From the NCBI RefSeq assembly GCF_002379095.1, contig NZ_NBZV01000002.1, positions 1 through 64,000 on the forward strand: 64,000 nucleotides of DNA, read 5' to 3'. The notes under the pieces were generated by a model. It worked only from the letters and a program-made list of their open reading frames with translations, ran no database searches and was not told where the DNA came from. How positions within the stretch are numbered: position 1 is the stretch's first letter; each line of letters starts with the position of its first letter. This document shows, piece after piece, positions 1 through 10,887 of the stretch. The DNA comes from Polaromonas sp. AER18D-145. GTDB lineage: Bacteria > Pseudomonadota > Gammaproteobacteria > Burkholderiales > Burkholderiaceae_C. Both the position numbers and the translations under genes were made by a program.

Positions 1-211
1 GCAAGTCACGCACCGCCGAGCCGCTGTACCCAGGCTCGTCTGTAGGCAGGTGCCTTGTCCACGGCGGGCGGGATATCTAACCCACTGGAAAATCCATGTC
101 GTTATCCCCAAACCCTCAGAAACTACCCACAGATTCCCCGGACGAGCCATTAAAGAAAGAAAGCATTGTTCGTTTATCCGCCTGTTAAGTATTGAATCTC
201 ATGGAATCGAG

Positions 212-925
212 CTATAGCGCGACCGCTACCAGCTCTGCGATTTTTGCTGCGACCACCGCCATTGAATCTTCTGTGGTGTCCAAGCCGGTTCGGGAGGCTA
301 GCATGGGGCTGATATCTCGTAGAGCTACATATGTGGTGTTGTGCACGATTGGAACTAGCCGGTTACCAGCCAGAAGTGCCGAAAGCTCTTTATCGGCTAC
401 GCCCTCTTTTGGGAGGCGGTTCAGCAACGCAGGAGTTACAAGCACAAGCCCTATTCGCGAATTGGCTAAGCCCTTGTCAATGGCGCGCATCATCGGCACG
501 CCGAGGCCCAGGTCCTTCTCGCTGAACCAAACTTTGACACCAGCGGCCTCGAGCAAATCGTGCAGCTCTTTGGCTGGCCCCTGCCGGTCGTCCCACGCGT
601 GGCACAGGAAGACGTCACGAAGGTCAGGTTGCGCCGCTGCTCGTGCCTCAACGGCTTCGCGGATCGGGGTGAGTGACTGCACTTGGTCAGACGTGTATGA
701 CACGGACGAACCCGGTCTCGACCAGCGCGGCCTCGGACTGCCGCTGGACCTGCCACTACCGCTGCCACCGCTGCTGCCATAGCCACCCCCGCTGCTCCCG
801 TAGGACGGGTACGACCCGGAACCGTAGCCGCCGTAGCGGTTATAGCCGCCACCTCCGCATGCTGGGCAGTCTGCTCGACCGCTCGCTGTGCGATGACCAT
901 ATGTTGGTGCTGTGCATCTAGCCAT
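212..925 (-). CDS. TIR-domain protein with Gly/Ser/Tyr-rich N-terminal region
   Basis: The protein has 237 residues. Residues 4-23 hold a Cys/His-containing head (C4, H11, then CPAC at 20-23) that may bind metal. A Gly/Ser/Tyr-rich low-complexity linker follows at about 24-75. A TIR domain starts at DVFLCHAWDD (about 104) and continues through VKVWFSEKDLGLG. The DKEL motif (E180) sits where catalytic NADase TIR proteins carry their essential glutamate, so NAD+ cleavage is possible. An AAGGAA ribosome site lies 5 nt before the ATG. Bacterial TIR proteins often act in anti-phage defence or as effectors, but no recognisable partner gene lies within the window. The sequence here looks less GC-rich than what follows, which hints at transfer. 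The fold call is firm; the role is inferred. Confidence 0.85.
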   Translation of the reverse strand: MARCTAPTYGHRTASGRADCPACGGGGYNRYGGYGSGSYPSYGSSGGGYGSSGGSGSGRSSGSPRPRWSRPGSSVSYTSDQVQSLTPIREAVEARAAAQPDLRDVFLCHAWDDRQGPAKELHDLLEAAGVKVWFSEKDLGLGVPMMRAIDKGLANSRIGLVLVTPALLNRLPKEGVADKELSALLAGNRLVPIVHNTTYVALRDISPMLASRTGLDTTEDSMAVVAAKIAELVAVAL

Positions 926-1025
926 TGAAGGTTCCTTGCTGTGTGGGTGACGATGGTGTCTTGACCCGTAGCACGGTAAGCTTTTTTGTTACGTTGCGCC
1001 TCCTCTGAATAGATGAGGCTGAACG

Positions 1026-1050
1026 AAAAAAGCCCTCCGAACATGGGAGG
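1026..1050 (-). terminator. Intrinsic terminator upstream of the TIR gene
   Basis: Read on the minus strand, CCTCC pairs with GGAGG across a 7-nt loop and is followed by GC and six T residues. It lies 5 nt after the stop of the small upstream ORF and about 100 nt before the TIR start, so it isolates the TIR gene from upstream transcription. Confidence 0.65.
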
Positions 1051-1055
1051 ATTGT

Positions 1056-1298
1056 TTAGCATTCCACATGTCTCAGCGTGCTCATTTGCTTCTCGATATA
1101 CACCGTAGAAGCTTGATCTGTACGGCTCAGTAGCTGCCAGAGCGTCGAGGCGAACGGCCCGAAAAAGGAGTCAGAGCGCGCAAAGCGCAGCGCACGACGC
1201 CACACAGTTGCTTCAGCGTAGGAGAAGGCCAGCTCCCATTGGCGATGATGTCTCACGCCTTGCCCGCGTCCGGCTGGGCACAGTGGACAGGTGGCCAC
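1056..1298 (-). CDS. Small hypothetical protein, doubtful
   Basis: This would be an 80-residue protein from a GTG start, with a CPLC motif at residues 4-7 and no recognised domain. The only support is its placement: its stop codon is 5 nt before a good intrinsic terminator on the same strand. Against it are the rare start, the absence of a visible ribosome site and the divergent overlap with the region upstream of osmC. It could equally be a remnant. Confidence 0.25.
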   Translation of the reverse strand: MATCPLCPAGRGQGVRHHRQWELAFSYAEATVWRRALRFARSDSFFGPFASTLWQLLSRTDQASTVYIEKQMSTLRHVEC

Positions 1299-1343
1299 GC
1301 ACAGCGTGGTTCGCCATCCAACACATCATCCAAAGGACACACC

Positions 1344-1781
1344 ATGACCGAAAAAACCGCCAGCGTGCATTGGGAAGGCCAAGGCAAACAGGGTCAGGGC
1401 CAGATCAGCACCGAAACCGCCGCGCTGAAAGCCTATCCCTACGGTTTTGGCAGCCGTTTTGAGGACGACCGCACAGGCACCAACCCTGAAGAGCTGCTGG
1501 GCGCGGCGCATGCCGCCTGTTTCACCATGGCCTTTTCGTTTGCCTGCGACAAGGCGGGATTTGCCACCGAGCAGGTCGACACCCAAGCCAAAGTCCGGCT
1601 GGTGCCGGAAGGCGACGGTTTTGTGATCGACCGCATTACGCTGACACTGGACGCGAAGGTACCGGGCATGGCCCCGGACCAATTCCAGCAGATCGCCGAG
1701 GCCGCCAAACGCGGCTGCCCGCTGTCCAAGGCACTTGCCAGCGTGCCCGAGATCACGCTGAAGGCAACCTTCAAGCCGTGA
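1344..1781 (+). CDS. osmC: OsmC-type peroxiredoxin
   Basis: OsmC enzymes reduce organic hydroperoxides in the cytoplasm using two active-site cysteines. The 145-residue product has Cys59 (in AHAACF) and Cys125 (in RGCPLS), the same positions as in E. coli OsmC, plus the early arginine in GFGSRF and the glutamate pair in NPEELLGAAH that belong to the active site. The ATG at 1344 was chosen over an in-frame ATG 105 nt upstream because it follows an AAAGGA ribosome site and gives the usual family length. It converges on the DsbA-like gene with only 7 nt between the stops. Confidence 0.95.
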   Translation: MTEKTASVHWEGQGKQGQGQISTETAALKAYPYGFGSRFEDDRTGTNPEELLGAAHAACFTMAFSFACDKAGFATEQVDTQAKVRLVPEGDGFVIDRITLTLDAKVPGMAPDQFQQIAEAAKRGCPLSKALASVPEITLKATFKP

Positions 1782-1788
1782 TCGACGT

Positions 1789-2454
1789 TTAGCCTGCGGC
1801 GGCGATCTGCCGCAAGGCCTGCTCGAACACCTCGGCCGGCTGCCCACCCGAGATCAGGTGTTTGTCGTTGATGATGACGGCCGGCACCGCGTGAATGCCC
1901 TGCTGCAGGTAAAACTGCTCGCGTTCGCGCACGGCGTCGGCGTACTCGTCCGAGGCCAGAATGGCCTTTGTACGCGTGATGTCCAGGCCGACCTCGCCGG
2001 CCACGCGCGCCAGCACCTCGTGCGAGCCCGGGCTTGCGCCGTCGGTGAAATAGGCCTTGAACAGCGCCTCCTTGAGCGCCCGCTGGCGCCCTTCTCCTTC
2101 TTCCTCGGCCCAGTGCAGCAGGCGGTGGGCGTCGAAGGTGTTGTAGATGCGGCTGCGTTTGTCCATGCTGAAGGTAAAACCCACGTCCTGCCCGCGCGCG
2201 CGGATCATCTCGCGGTTGCGCTGCGACTGCTCGGGTGTGGAGCCGTATTTTTCAGCCAGGTGTTCGCCGATGTCCTGGCCTTCGGCCGGCATCCGCGGGT
2301 TCAGCTCGAAAGGCTGGAAGTGCAACTCGGCCTGGACCTCGCCAGAAACCCGGCCCAGCGCGTCTTCGAGCGACTTGAGGCCGATCACGCACCAGGGGCA
2401 GGACACGTCGGAGACGAAGTCGATTTTCATTTGGATCGGTGCCGGCGTGGTCAT
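1789..2454 (-). CDS. DsbA-family (FrnE-like) thiol oxidoreductase
   Basis: This cytoplasmic thioredoxin-fold protein of 221 residues carries a CPWC active site at residues 19-22 and the long helical insertion of the FrnE/2-hydroxychromene isomerase-like DsbA group. The cis-Pro loop is in GIHAVPAVIIN. There is no signal peptide, so it is unlikely to be a periplasmic DsbA. The start follows AAGGA with good spacing; a longer frame exists but has no ribosome site. FrnE-like proteins have been linked to redox stress, which fits the OsmC neighbour. The substrate is unknown. Confidence 0.9.
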   Translation of the reverse strand: MTTPAPIQMKIDFVSDVSCPWCVIGLKSLEDALGRVSGEVQAELHFQPFELNPRMPAEGQDIGEHLAEKYGSTPEQSQRNREMIRARGQDVGFTFSMDKRSRIYNTFDAHRLLHWAEEEGEGRQRALKEALFKAYFTDGASPGSHEVLARVAGEVGLDITRTKAILASDEYADAVREREQFYLQQGIHAVPAVIINDKHLISGGQPAEVFEQALRQIAAAG

Positions 2455-2621
2455 GCGTGTGTCCTTGAAAGAGGAGTAGGAAATCAGGGCCAATGGTAGT
2501 GTCTATCGAGCAACCCCGCAGGCTGGCGGGCCAGCCGGAGGACACCCCTCTGGCGGAAAACTACCCCAGAATGCACAGGAAGAGCCAAACCCTTTCCACC
2601 CGGTTTACATCAGGACACACC

Positions 2622-2990
2622 ATGCTCCAACTCCGCCCCAACTGCGAGTGCTGCAACAAGGACCTGCCCAACGAGTCCCTTGACGCCCGCATCTGCACCT
2701 TCGAATGCACCTTCTGCAGCGATTGCGCCGCCAGCAAGCTCCAGGGCATCTGCCCCAACTGCGGCGGTGAACTCGTCGTGCGGCCGCGCCGGCCGGCGGA
2801 CAAGCTGGCCCGCTACCCGGCCTCGACCGAGCGGGTCTTCAAACCCGGCGGACAAACTGGCCACGGGATGAACAGCAGCCCGCCTTTCCTTTCCTCTGTT
2901 TCTTCCGTTTCCTCTGTTGTGTCGTCGCGCGGTGGGGTTCCCCGCGTCGAGGGCTCGCTGCCGCCGCACCAGCGGCTCCTGATTTCATAG
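2622..2990 (+). CDS. DUF1272 zinc-ribbon-like protein with extended tail
   Basis: The first 85 or so residues match DUF1272: CECC at 8-11, then CTFECTFCSDC and CPNCGG, giving four Cys pairs that probably bind zinc, ending with the family signature PADKLARYPASTERVFKP. The ATG is preceded by AGGACAC. Family members normally stop soon after VFKP. Here the frame runs on for about 37 low-complexity residues (SSVSSVSSVVSS) and ends only at a TAG inside an interspersed GATAGC-type repeat. Loss of the original stop is the simplest explanation. Molecular function is unknown. Confidence 0.8.
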   Translation: MLQLRPNCECCNKDLPNESLDARICTFECTFCSDCAASKLQGICPNCGGELVVRPRRPADKLARYPASTERVFKPGGQTGHGMNSSPPFLSSVSSVSSVVSSRGGVPRVEGSLPPHQRLLIS

Positions 2991-3031
2991 CTGCTTGCGC
3001 ACGTCCTGCTTGGGCTGGCACCTGTTTTTGC
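2978..3031. repeat. GATAGC-family interspersed repeat
   Basis: This copy contains CATAGCTGCTTGCGCAC, a TTGGGCTGG core and a T-rich end. Its TAG supplies the stop codon of the DUF1272 gene. It belongs to the family with about 13 copies in the window. Confidence 0.55.
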
Positions 3032-3142
3032 TCTACATCAAGCAGCTGGCACGGCCAGGCCCGTCTGACCGTCAAATAGGACTTGTCTGATGGCAGGCCG
3101 CGCCGCGCAGGACTATGGTGGGCATCTCAAACGGAGATGTCC

Positions 3143-3859
3143 ATGAACCGTCCCACCTCTGCCCCGGCGAGCCGCGAAGTCCGTATTCCCTGCGGAGAAA
3201 CCTGGCTGTACGGCGACCTGGTCCTGCCGACCGGGGCCAAAGGCCTGGTGGTGTTTGCCCATGGCAGCGGCAGCGGCCGGCACAGCGCCCGCAACCGCCA
3301 GGTGGCGCAGAAACTCCAGCAGGCGGGCATTGCCACCCTGCTGTTCGACCTGCTCACCGTGCAGGAAGAACAGGTCGACACCCACACCCGCGAACACCGT
3401 TTCGACATCGCCCTGCTGACCAGGCGCATGCAGCAGGTCACCGACTGGGTGGCGGCGCAGCCGGACCTGCAACACGCCCCCATCGGCTATTTCGGCGCCA
3501 GCACCGGCAGCGCGGCGGCGCTGATTGCCGCGGCGCTGCTCGGCAAACGCATTGCCGCCGTGGTCTCGCGCGGCGGCCGCCCCGACTTGGCCGGCCCGGT
3601 GGCGCTGGCGGCGGTCACAGCGCCCACGCTGCTGATCGTGGGCGGTGATGACGAAGAGGTGATCGCGCTCAACGAGCAGGCCTACGCCCATTTGCACTGC
3701 GAAAAACGGCTGGCCATTGTGTCGGGCGCCACCCACCTGTTCGAGGAACGCGGCACCTTGGAGCAGGTGGCCGATCTGGCGACCGACTGGTTCAGCGCCT
3801 ACCTGGCTCCCGCCAAAAACACGGGGGTTCACCATGAGAGACACACGCCTTCCCTATGA
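3143..3859 (+). CDS. Alpha/beta hydrolase, dienelactone hydrolase-like
   Basis: The 238-residue protein has the alpha/beta hydrolase layout: the oxyanion region VVFAHGSGSGRHS, nucleophile elbow GASTG (about 115-119), an acidic residue in IVGGDDEEV and the catalytic His in SGATHLFEE. The chosen ATG lies 6 nt after GGAG. It overlaps the phosphoribosyltransferase start by 26 nt, so the two are probably translationally coupled. This hydrolase/phosphoribosyltransferase/erythromycin-esterase combination recurs in proteobacteria, sometimes as fusions, but its substrate is not known to me. Confidence 0.85.
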   Translation: MNRPTSAPASREVRIPCGETWLYGDLVLPTGAKGLVVFAHGSGSGRHSARNRQVAQKLQQAGIATLLFDLLTVQEEQVDTHTREHRFDIALLTRRMQQVTDWVAAQPDLQHAPIGYFGASTGSAAALIAAALLGKRIAAVVSRGGRPDLAGPVALAAVTAPTLLIVGGDDEEVIALNEQAYAHLHCEKRLAIVSGATHLFEERGTLEQVADLATDWFSAYLAPAKNTGVHHERHTPSL

Positions 3860-4496
3860 GGACCGCCGCGAGGCGGGCCGCGTGCTGGCAGACGCGCTGG
3901 CGCACTACCGCGGCCGCCCCGACCTGCTGGTGCTGGCCCTGCCGCGCGGCGGCGTGCCCGTGGCTTACGAGGTGGCGCGCGCGCTGAAGGCACCGCTCGA
4001 CGTGTTTGTGGTGCGCAAGCTCGGTTTTCCGGGCCACGAGGAATACGCCATGGGGGCCATTGCCAGCGGCGGCGTGCGCGTGATGAACCCGATGCCGGGC
4101 ATGCACGTCACGCCCGAAGAGGTGGCCGCCGCGGTGGCGCGCGAGCAGCCCGAGCTGCAGCGGCGCGAGCGGCTCTACCGCGGCCAGGGCCCGGCACCCG
4201 ATCTGCACGGCCGCACGGTGATCGTTGTTGACGACGGGCTGGCCACCGGCGCAACCATGCACGCCGCGCTGCTGGGCATACGCCAGCAGCAGCCGGCCCA
4301 CCTGGTGATGGCCGTGCCGGTGGGCGCCGCGGATAGCTGCCAGGCGCTGCAGTCCCTGGCCGATGAAGTGGTCTGCGTCGCCACGCCCGAACCGTTTCGC
4401 GCCGTCGGCCTGTGGTACCGGCAGTTTCCGCAGACCAGCGACGACGAAGTGCGCGCGCTGCTTGAAGACGCCCGTGAGCACGCGCCGTCCCCCTGA
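3834..4496 (+). CDS. Phosphoribosyltransferase-domain protein
   Basis: This 220-residue type I phosphoribosyltransferase has the PRPP-binding signature VVDDGLATGAT at residues 131-141 and the N-terminal LALPRGGVPVAYEVA segment. It lacks features of the nucleobase-specific enzymes, so the acceptor is unknown. It starts inside the upstream hydrolase gene and is followed 20 nt later by the erythromycin-esterase-like gene, forming a three-gene unit. The conserved DVFVVRKLGFPGHEEYAMGA block is typical of the stand-alone family found beside such hydrolases. Confidence 0.85.
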   Translation: MRDTRLPYEDRREAGRVLADALAHYRGRPDLLVLALPRGGVPVAYEVARALKAPLDVFVVRKLGFPGHEEYAMGAIASGGVRVMNPMPGMHVTPEEVAAAVAREQPELQRRERLYRGQGPAPDLHGRTVIVVDDGLATGATMHAALLGIRQQQPAHLVMAVPVGAADSCQALQSLADEVVCVATPEPFRAVGLWYRQFPQTSDDEVRALLEDAREHAPSP

Positions 4497-4516
4497 CACC
4501 CCACGAGGACCCTGCC

Positions 4517-5872
4517 ATGACCACGCAGCATTCCACCCTGCACACCAACACGGCCCTGCTGGAGGGCCTGCGGCAGCACCTGCACCCCCTGACCGGCAGC
4601 GCGCACGATTACGACGGCTTGCTGCGGCTGATCGGTCCGGCGCGTTTTGTCCTGCTCGGCGAAGCCTCCCACGGCACGCGCGAGTTCTACCAGGAGCGCG
4701 TCAACATCACGAAACGCCTGATCACCGAAAAAGGCTTCACCGCCATCGCGGTGGAGGCCGACTGGCCCGACGCCTGGCGCGTCAACCGTTATGTGCGCGG
4801 CCTGTCCGACGACCGCCATGCCGGGGACGCCCTGTCGGGGTTTGAACGTTTTCCCGCCTGGATGTGGCGCAACACCGTGGTGCGCGACTTCGTCGAGTGG
4901 CTGCGCGAGCACAACGCTGGCCGCAGCGCCGCCAGCCAGGTCGGCTTCTACGGCATGGACCTGTACAGCCTGTTCACATCCATCCAGGAGGTGCTGGCCT
5001 ACCTGGACCGCACCGACCCGCCGGCGGCAGAACGGGCGCGCGACCGGTATGCCTGTTTCGACCACGCGGCCGAAGACAGCCAGGCTTACGGTTACGCCGC
5101 CAGTTTCGGCCTGGCGCCCAGCTGCGAAGACGATGTGGTGCAGCAACTGCGCGCCATGACCCGGCGCTTCGGCGAGCTGCCGACCACGCCCGGGCTGGAG
5201 CGCGACGAGATGTTTTACGTCCAGCAGAACGCGCGCCTGGTGCGCAACGCCGAGGAGTATTACCGCACCATGTTCCGCGGGCGCGTGTCGTCGTGGAATC
5301 TGCGCGACAGCCACATGGAAGAAACGCTGCAGGCGCTGGACCGCCACCTGGGCGCCGACGGCGTGCCGCCACGCATGGCCGTCTGGGCACACAACTCGCA
5401 CCTCGGCGACGCAGCAGCCACCGAAATGGGCGACCGCGGGGAATGGAACGTGGGCCAGCTCGTGCGCGATCGCCATGACGGCGACGCCGTGCTGGTGGGC
5501 TTCAGCACCCACCACGGTTCGGTGACGGCCGCGTCGAACTGGGACGAACCGCCGCAGCACAAGCGAGTGCGCGCCGGCCTGCCCGGCAGCTGGGAGGCGC
5601 TGCTCCACCAGACCGAAACCAGCCGTTTCTGGCTGAACCTGCGCGACAACGCCGCGCTGGGCGAAATCGCGGAACCGCAGCGGCTGCAGCGCGCCATCGG
5701 CGTGATCTACCGGCCCGAGACCGAGCGCCAGAGCCACTACTTCCACACCCACCTGAGCCAGCAGTTCGACGCGCTGATCCACATCGACGAAACCCATGCG
5801 CTGGAGCCGCTGGACCGCGGCCCGGTGTGGCATACCGGCGAGGCACCCGAGACCTTCCCGTCGGGTATGTAG
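4517..5872 (+). CDS. Erythromycin esterase-like protein
   Basis: The 451-residue protein belongs to the erythromycin esterase (EreA/EreB-like) superfamily. It has the active-site block LLGEASHGTREFY with E49 and H52, E80 in AVEADWPDA, and the later AHNSHLGD histidine segment. Most chromosomal homologues of this type are not resistance enzymes, and their real substrate is unsettled. The neighbourhood suggests a nucleotide- or ester-linked small molecule rather than a macrolide; that is inference. An AGGACC ribosome site precedes the ATG. Confidence 0.88.
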   Translation: MTTQHSTLHTNTALLEGLRQHLHPLTGSAHDYDGLLRLIGPARFVLLGEASHGTREFYQERVNITKRLITEKGFTAIAVEADWPDAWRVNRYVRGLSDDRHAGDALSGFERFPAWMWRNTVVRDFVEWLREHNAGRSAASQVGFYGMDLYSLFTSIQEVLAYLDRTDPPAAERARDRYACFDHAAEDSQAYGYAASFGLAPSCEDDVVQQLRAMTRRFGELPTTPGLERDEMFYVQQNARLVRNAEEYYRTMFRGRVSSWNLRDSHMEETLQALDRHLGADGVPPRMAVWAHNSHLGDAAATEMGDRGEWNVGQLVRDRHDGDAVLVGFSTHHGSVTAASNWDEPPQHKRVRAGLPGSWEALLHQTETSRFWLNLRDNAALGEIAEPQRLQRAIGVIYRPETERQSHYFHTHLSQQFDALIHIDETHALEPLDRGPVWHTGEAPETFPSGM

Positions 5873-5890
5873 GTTTTTTTTGGCCTTTCT

Positions 5891-9172
<3,282 letters not shown>

Positions 9173-9177
9173 GACGT

Positions 9178-9448
9178 CTAGGGCCTGTTCACACTATTTA
9201 TACGAGTGCGAACGTGGTGAAAACAGCGCCAATCTAGGCGCGCGACGACGCTCAGCCTGGGCGGCTGGGCTAGGAGTGCAACGACGAGTGGCGTTGTTTT
9301 CACCACGTTCCCTCCGGGTTGCGGCCAAAAAGGCCATGCGCAGCGTTGCAAAGCCTTGCCGGGCGCCAGCCCGGCTGCATTTTGCGCCTCACGCATGATC
9401 TTTTTGACTCGCAACGCATCTTGCATAAATAGTGTGAACAGGCCCTAG
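9178..9448. mobile_element. MITE-like element between imuB and dnaE2
   Basis: The element of about 270 bp is bounded by perfect 24-bp inverted repeats: the left end begins CTAGGGCCTGTTCACACTAT and the right end is its exact complement. A nested 22-bp inverted repeat (GTGGTGAAAACAG core, one mismatch) lies at about 9209-9230 and 9290-9311, and a GC-rich hairpin follows near 9360. No transposase is encoded. Both outer ends read CTAG, so a 4-bp target duplication is possible. Removing the element and one CTAG leaves the imuB stop 5 nt before the dnaE2 ATG, as expected of an intact operon. Confidence 0.75.
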
Positions 9449-10887
9449 GCAAAAAACCCGTGCAGGTACCAGGCGCGCCGCTGCGCGTGCTCCGGCTGCG
9501 GCACCGGCAAACGCTCGCTGAAAACCCACAGCAAACCCGCCTGCTGGCTGCGGTAGATGAAGTAGTCGCGGATCGCCGCGGGCTTGCTGCGCACGCCAGT
9601 GCCGTCGCCGGCCGCGTCACCGGTCATCAGCCAGCCGCTGGCCTCCAGCCGCTGCGGGCCCGCCAGCCGCAGCAGCGGCCCCTGGTAGACCGGGCTGTCG
9701 CCCACCGCCGCCAGCCGGATCGGTTCGGGCAGCAGCCAGGTCGGGTAGAGGGCGTCAACCCTGGCCTCACCTTCCTCCACTTTCTTCAAGCCTTTTTGGC
9801 GTCTGGCCCTTGTCTGGCGGTCGCCAGAAGCTATCAATTGAATAGCACCCTGGGCACTCACCCAGCGCTGCATCTGCTCGGGCCGGTGGTCGGCGCAGGG
9901 CTGCCAGGCCTGCACTTGCGCTGGCCCCAGGCGGGCGCTCAGGCGTTCGATCAGTTCCACCGCGCTGTCGCCCTGCTGGCGCGCTTCCATCAGCAGGCTG
10001 GTGGTGGCGGCGGCCGCGTCCACCAGTTGTTCGGTGACCAGCGAGCGCAGGCTCAAGGCATGCACCGGCGCCGGCAGCTTTTGCTGCGCAAGGTGCTCGG
10101 CGATCAGGCGCGTGACGTGGCGCAGGTCCTGTGTGGGCTGGGCGGTGCGCACTTCCATCTCGCCGGTGGGCGCCACGTCGCGGCGCTTGTCCAGGTACCA
10201 GGTGAGCCGGAGTGCGCAGATGCCGCTTTGCCGCCCCAGCAGCCAGGCATGCAGGCTGGCCAGCAGGCGTTCGGCCCCGGCCATCAGCGCCGGGCCGTGC
10301 GTGACCAGCGCGTTGAGCTCAAGCTTTTCCTCGAAATGTTCGGGCAGCACCAGCCACTCATGGTTGTCGGGCAGACTGCCGCGCGCACGGTCCAGCGCTT
10401 CGAGCAGTTCCGCGCCGAAACGCCGGGCCACGCCGTCGCGCGGCAGGCGCAGCAAGTCATCCCAGCTGCGGCAGCCGATGCGCTCTAGCACACTCAGGTG
10501 CGGGCGCGCCGCGGTGAGGGTGTGCATGGGCAGGTCGGCCACCCGCGTACGGCCCTGCCCCGGCTTGACGGCCGCATGGCGCAAGCGCCCCAGTGCTATC
10601 AAGGATGTAGCGCCTTGCGCCCGCCGGATATGGGCTTGAAGGTTTTTTGATTCAAAAAACGCCAGCGCGCTCTGCGTCAGCAATTGCATCAGGCGCGCCA
10701 GCCCGCCAAACAGGCGCAGACTGCCGGTCACGTCCAGCAGCACGGCCTCGTCCACCAGCGCCACGCGCGGCGTGAAGCCCAGCGCCAGGCTGGCCACGGT
10801 GCGCTGCAGCGCGGCCTCGTCCATCAGTGCCGGCCCCGGCTCAGTGGTGATGGATGTTTGCAATGCGATCCAGCAGTGCATGGGCAT
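9445..10887 (-). CDS. imuB: Y-family polymerase-like mutasome protein ImuB
   Basis: ImuB is a catalytically inactive Y-family polymerase relative that bridges ImuA, DnaE2 and the beta clamp. The product of about 480 residues begins MPMHCWIALQ, has the palm-like LVDEAVLLDVTGSLRLFGG and the helix-hairpin-helix segment VLERIGCRSWDDLLRLP, and ends RRAWYLHGFFA, typical of the family. I chose the ATG 6 nt after GGGGAGG, which overlaps imuA by 47 nt. The frame contains two GATAGC-family repeats, giving unusual stretches (ESKNLQAHIRRAQGATSLIA and IQLIASGDRQTRARRQKG). Its TAG stop lies in the terminal CTAG of the MITE-like element. Confidence 0.93.
   Translation of the reverse strand: MPMHCWIALQTSITTEPGPALMDEAALQRTVASLALGFTPRVALVDEAVLLDVTGSLRLFGGLARLMQLLTQSALAFFESKNLQAHIRRAQGATSLIALGRLRHAAVKPGQGRTRVADLPMHTLTAARPHLSVLERIGCRSWDDLLRLPRDGVARRFGAELLEALDRARGSLPDNHEWLVLPEHFEEKLELNALVTHGPALMAGAERLLASLHAWLLGRQSGICALRLTWYLDKRRDVAPTGEMEVRTAQPTQDLRHVTRLIAEHLAQQKLPAPVHALSLRSLVTEQLVDAAAATTSLLMEARQQGDSAVELIERLSARLGPAQVQAWQPCADHRPEQMQRWVSAQGAIQLIASGDRQTRARRQKGLKKVEEGEARVDALYPTWLLPEPIRLAAVGDSPVYQGPLLRLAGPQRLEASGWLMTGDAAGDGTGVRSKPAAIRDYFIYRSQQAGLLWVFSERLPVPQPEHAQRRAWYLHGFFA
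9787..9846. repeat. GATAGC-family repeat inside imuB
   Basis: The copy runs from AAGCCTTTTTGGCGTCTGGC to AAGCTATCAATTGAATAGC. It is translated in frame within the C-terminal part of ImuB. Confidence 0.65.
10594..10652. repeat. GATAGC-family repeat inside imuB (second copy)
   Basis: This copy contains GTGCTATCAAGGATGTAGCG, the GCGCCCGCCGGATA core and GGGCTTGAAGG before a T-run. It is translated in frame between the palm-like and helix-hairpin-helix parts of ImuB. Confidence 0.65.

Larger units (their letters stand above)
926..1343. other. Mostly non-coding gap between TIR gene and osmC
   Basis: This gap holds one convincing minus-strand terminator and one weak minus-strand ORF with a GTG start; both are listed separately. 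I see no tRNA, mobile-element end or other supported gene in the remainder. The plus-strand frames leading into osmC are upstream read-through of its frame and lack a ribosome site. Confidence 0.5.

Noticed and set aside
490..1062. A 190-residue minus-strand frame overlapping the TIR gene
   Set aside because: It lacks any domain, uses a different frame from the clear TIR protein and crosses the terminator upstream.
4175..5833. A 552-residue open frame on the minus strand
   Set aside because: It is antisense to the erythromycin-esterase-like gene and the end of the phosphoribosyltransferase gene, both well supported.
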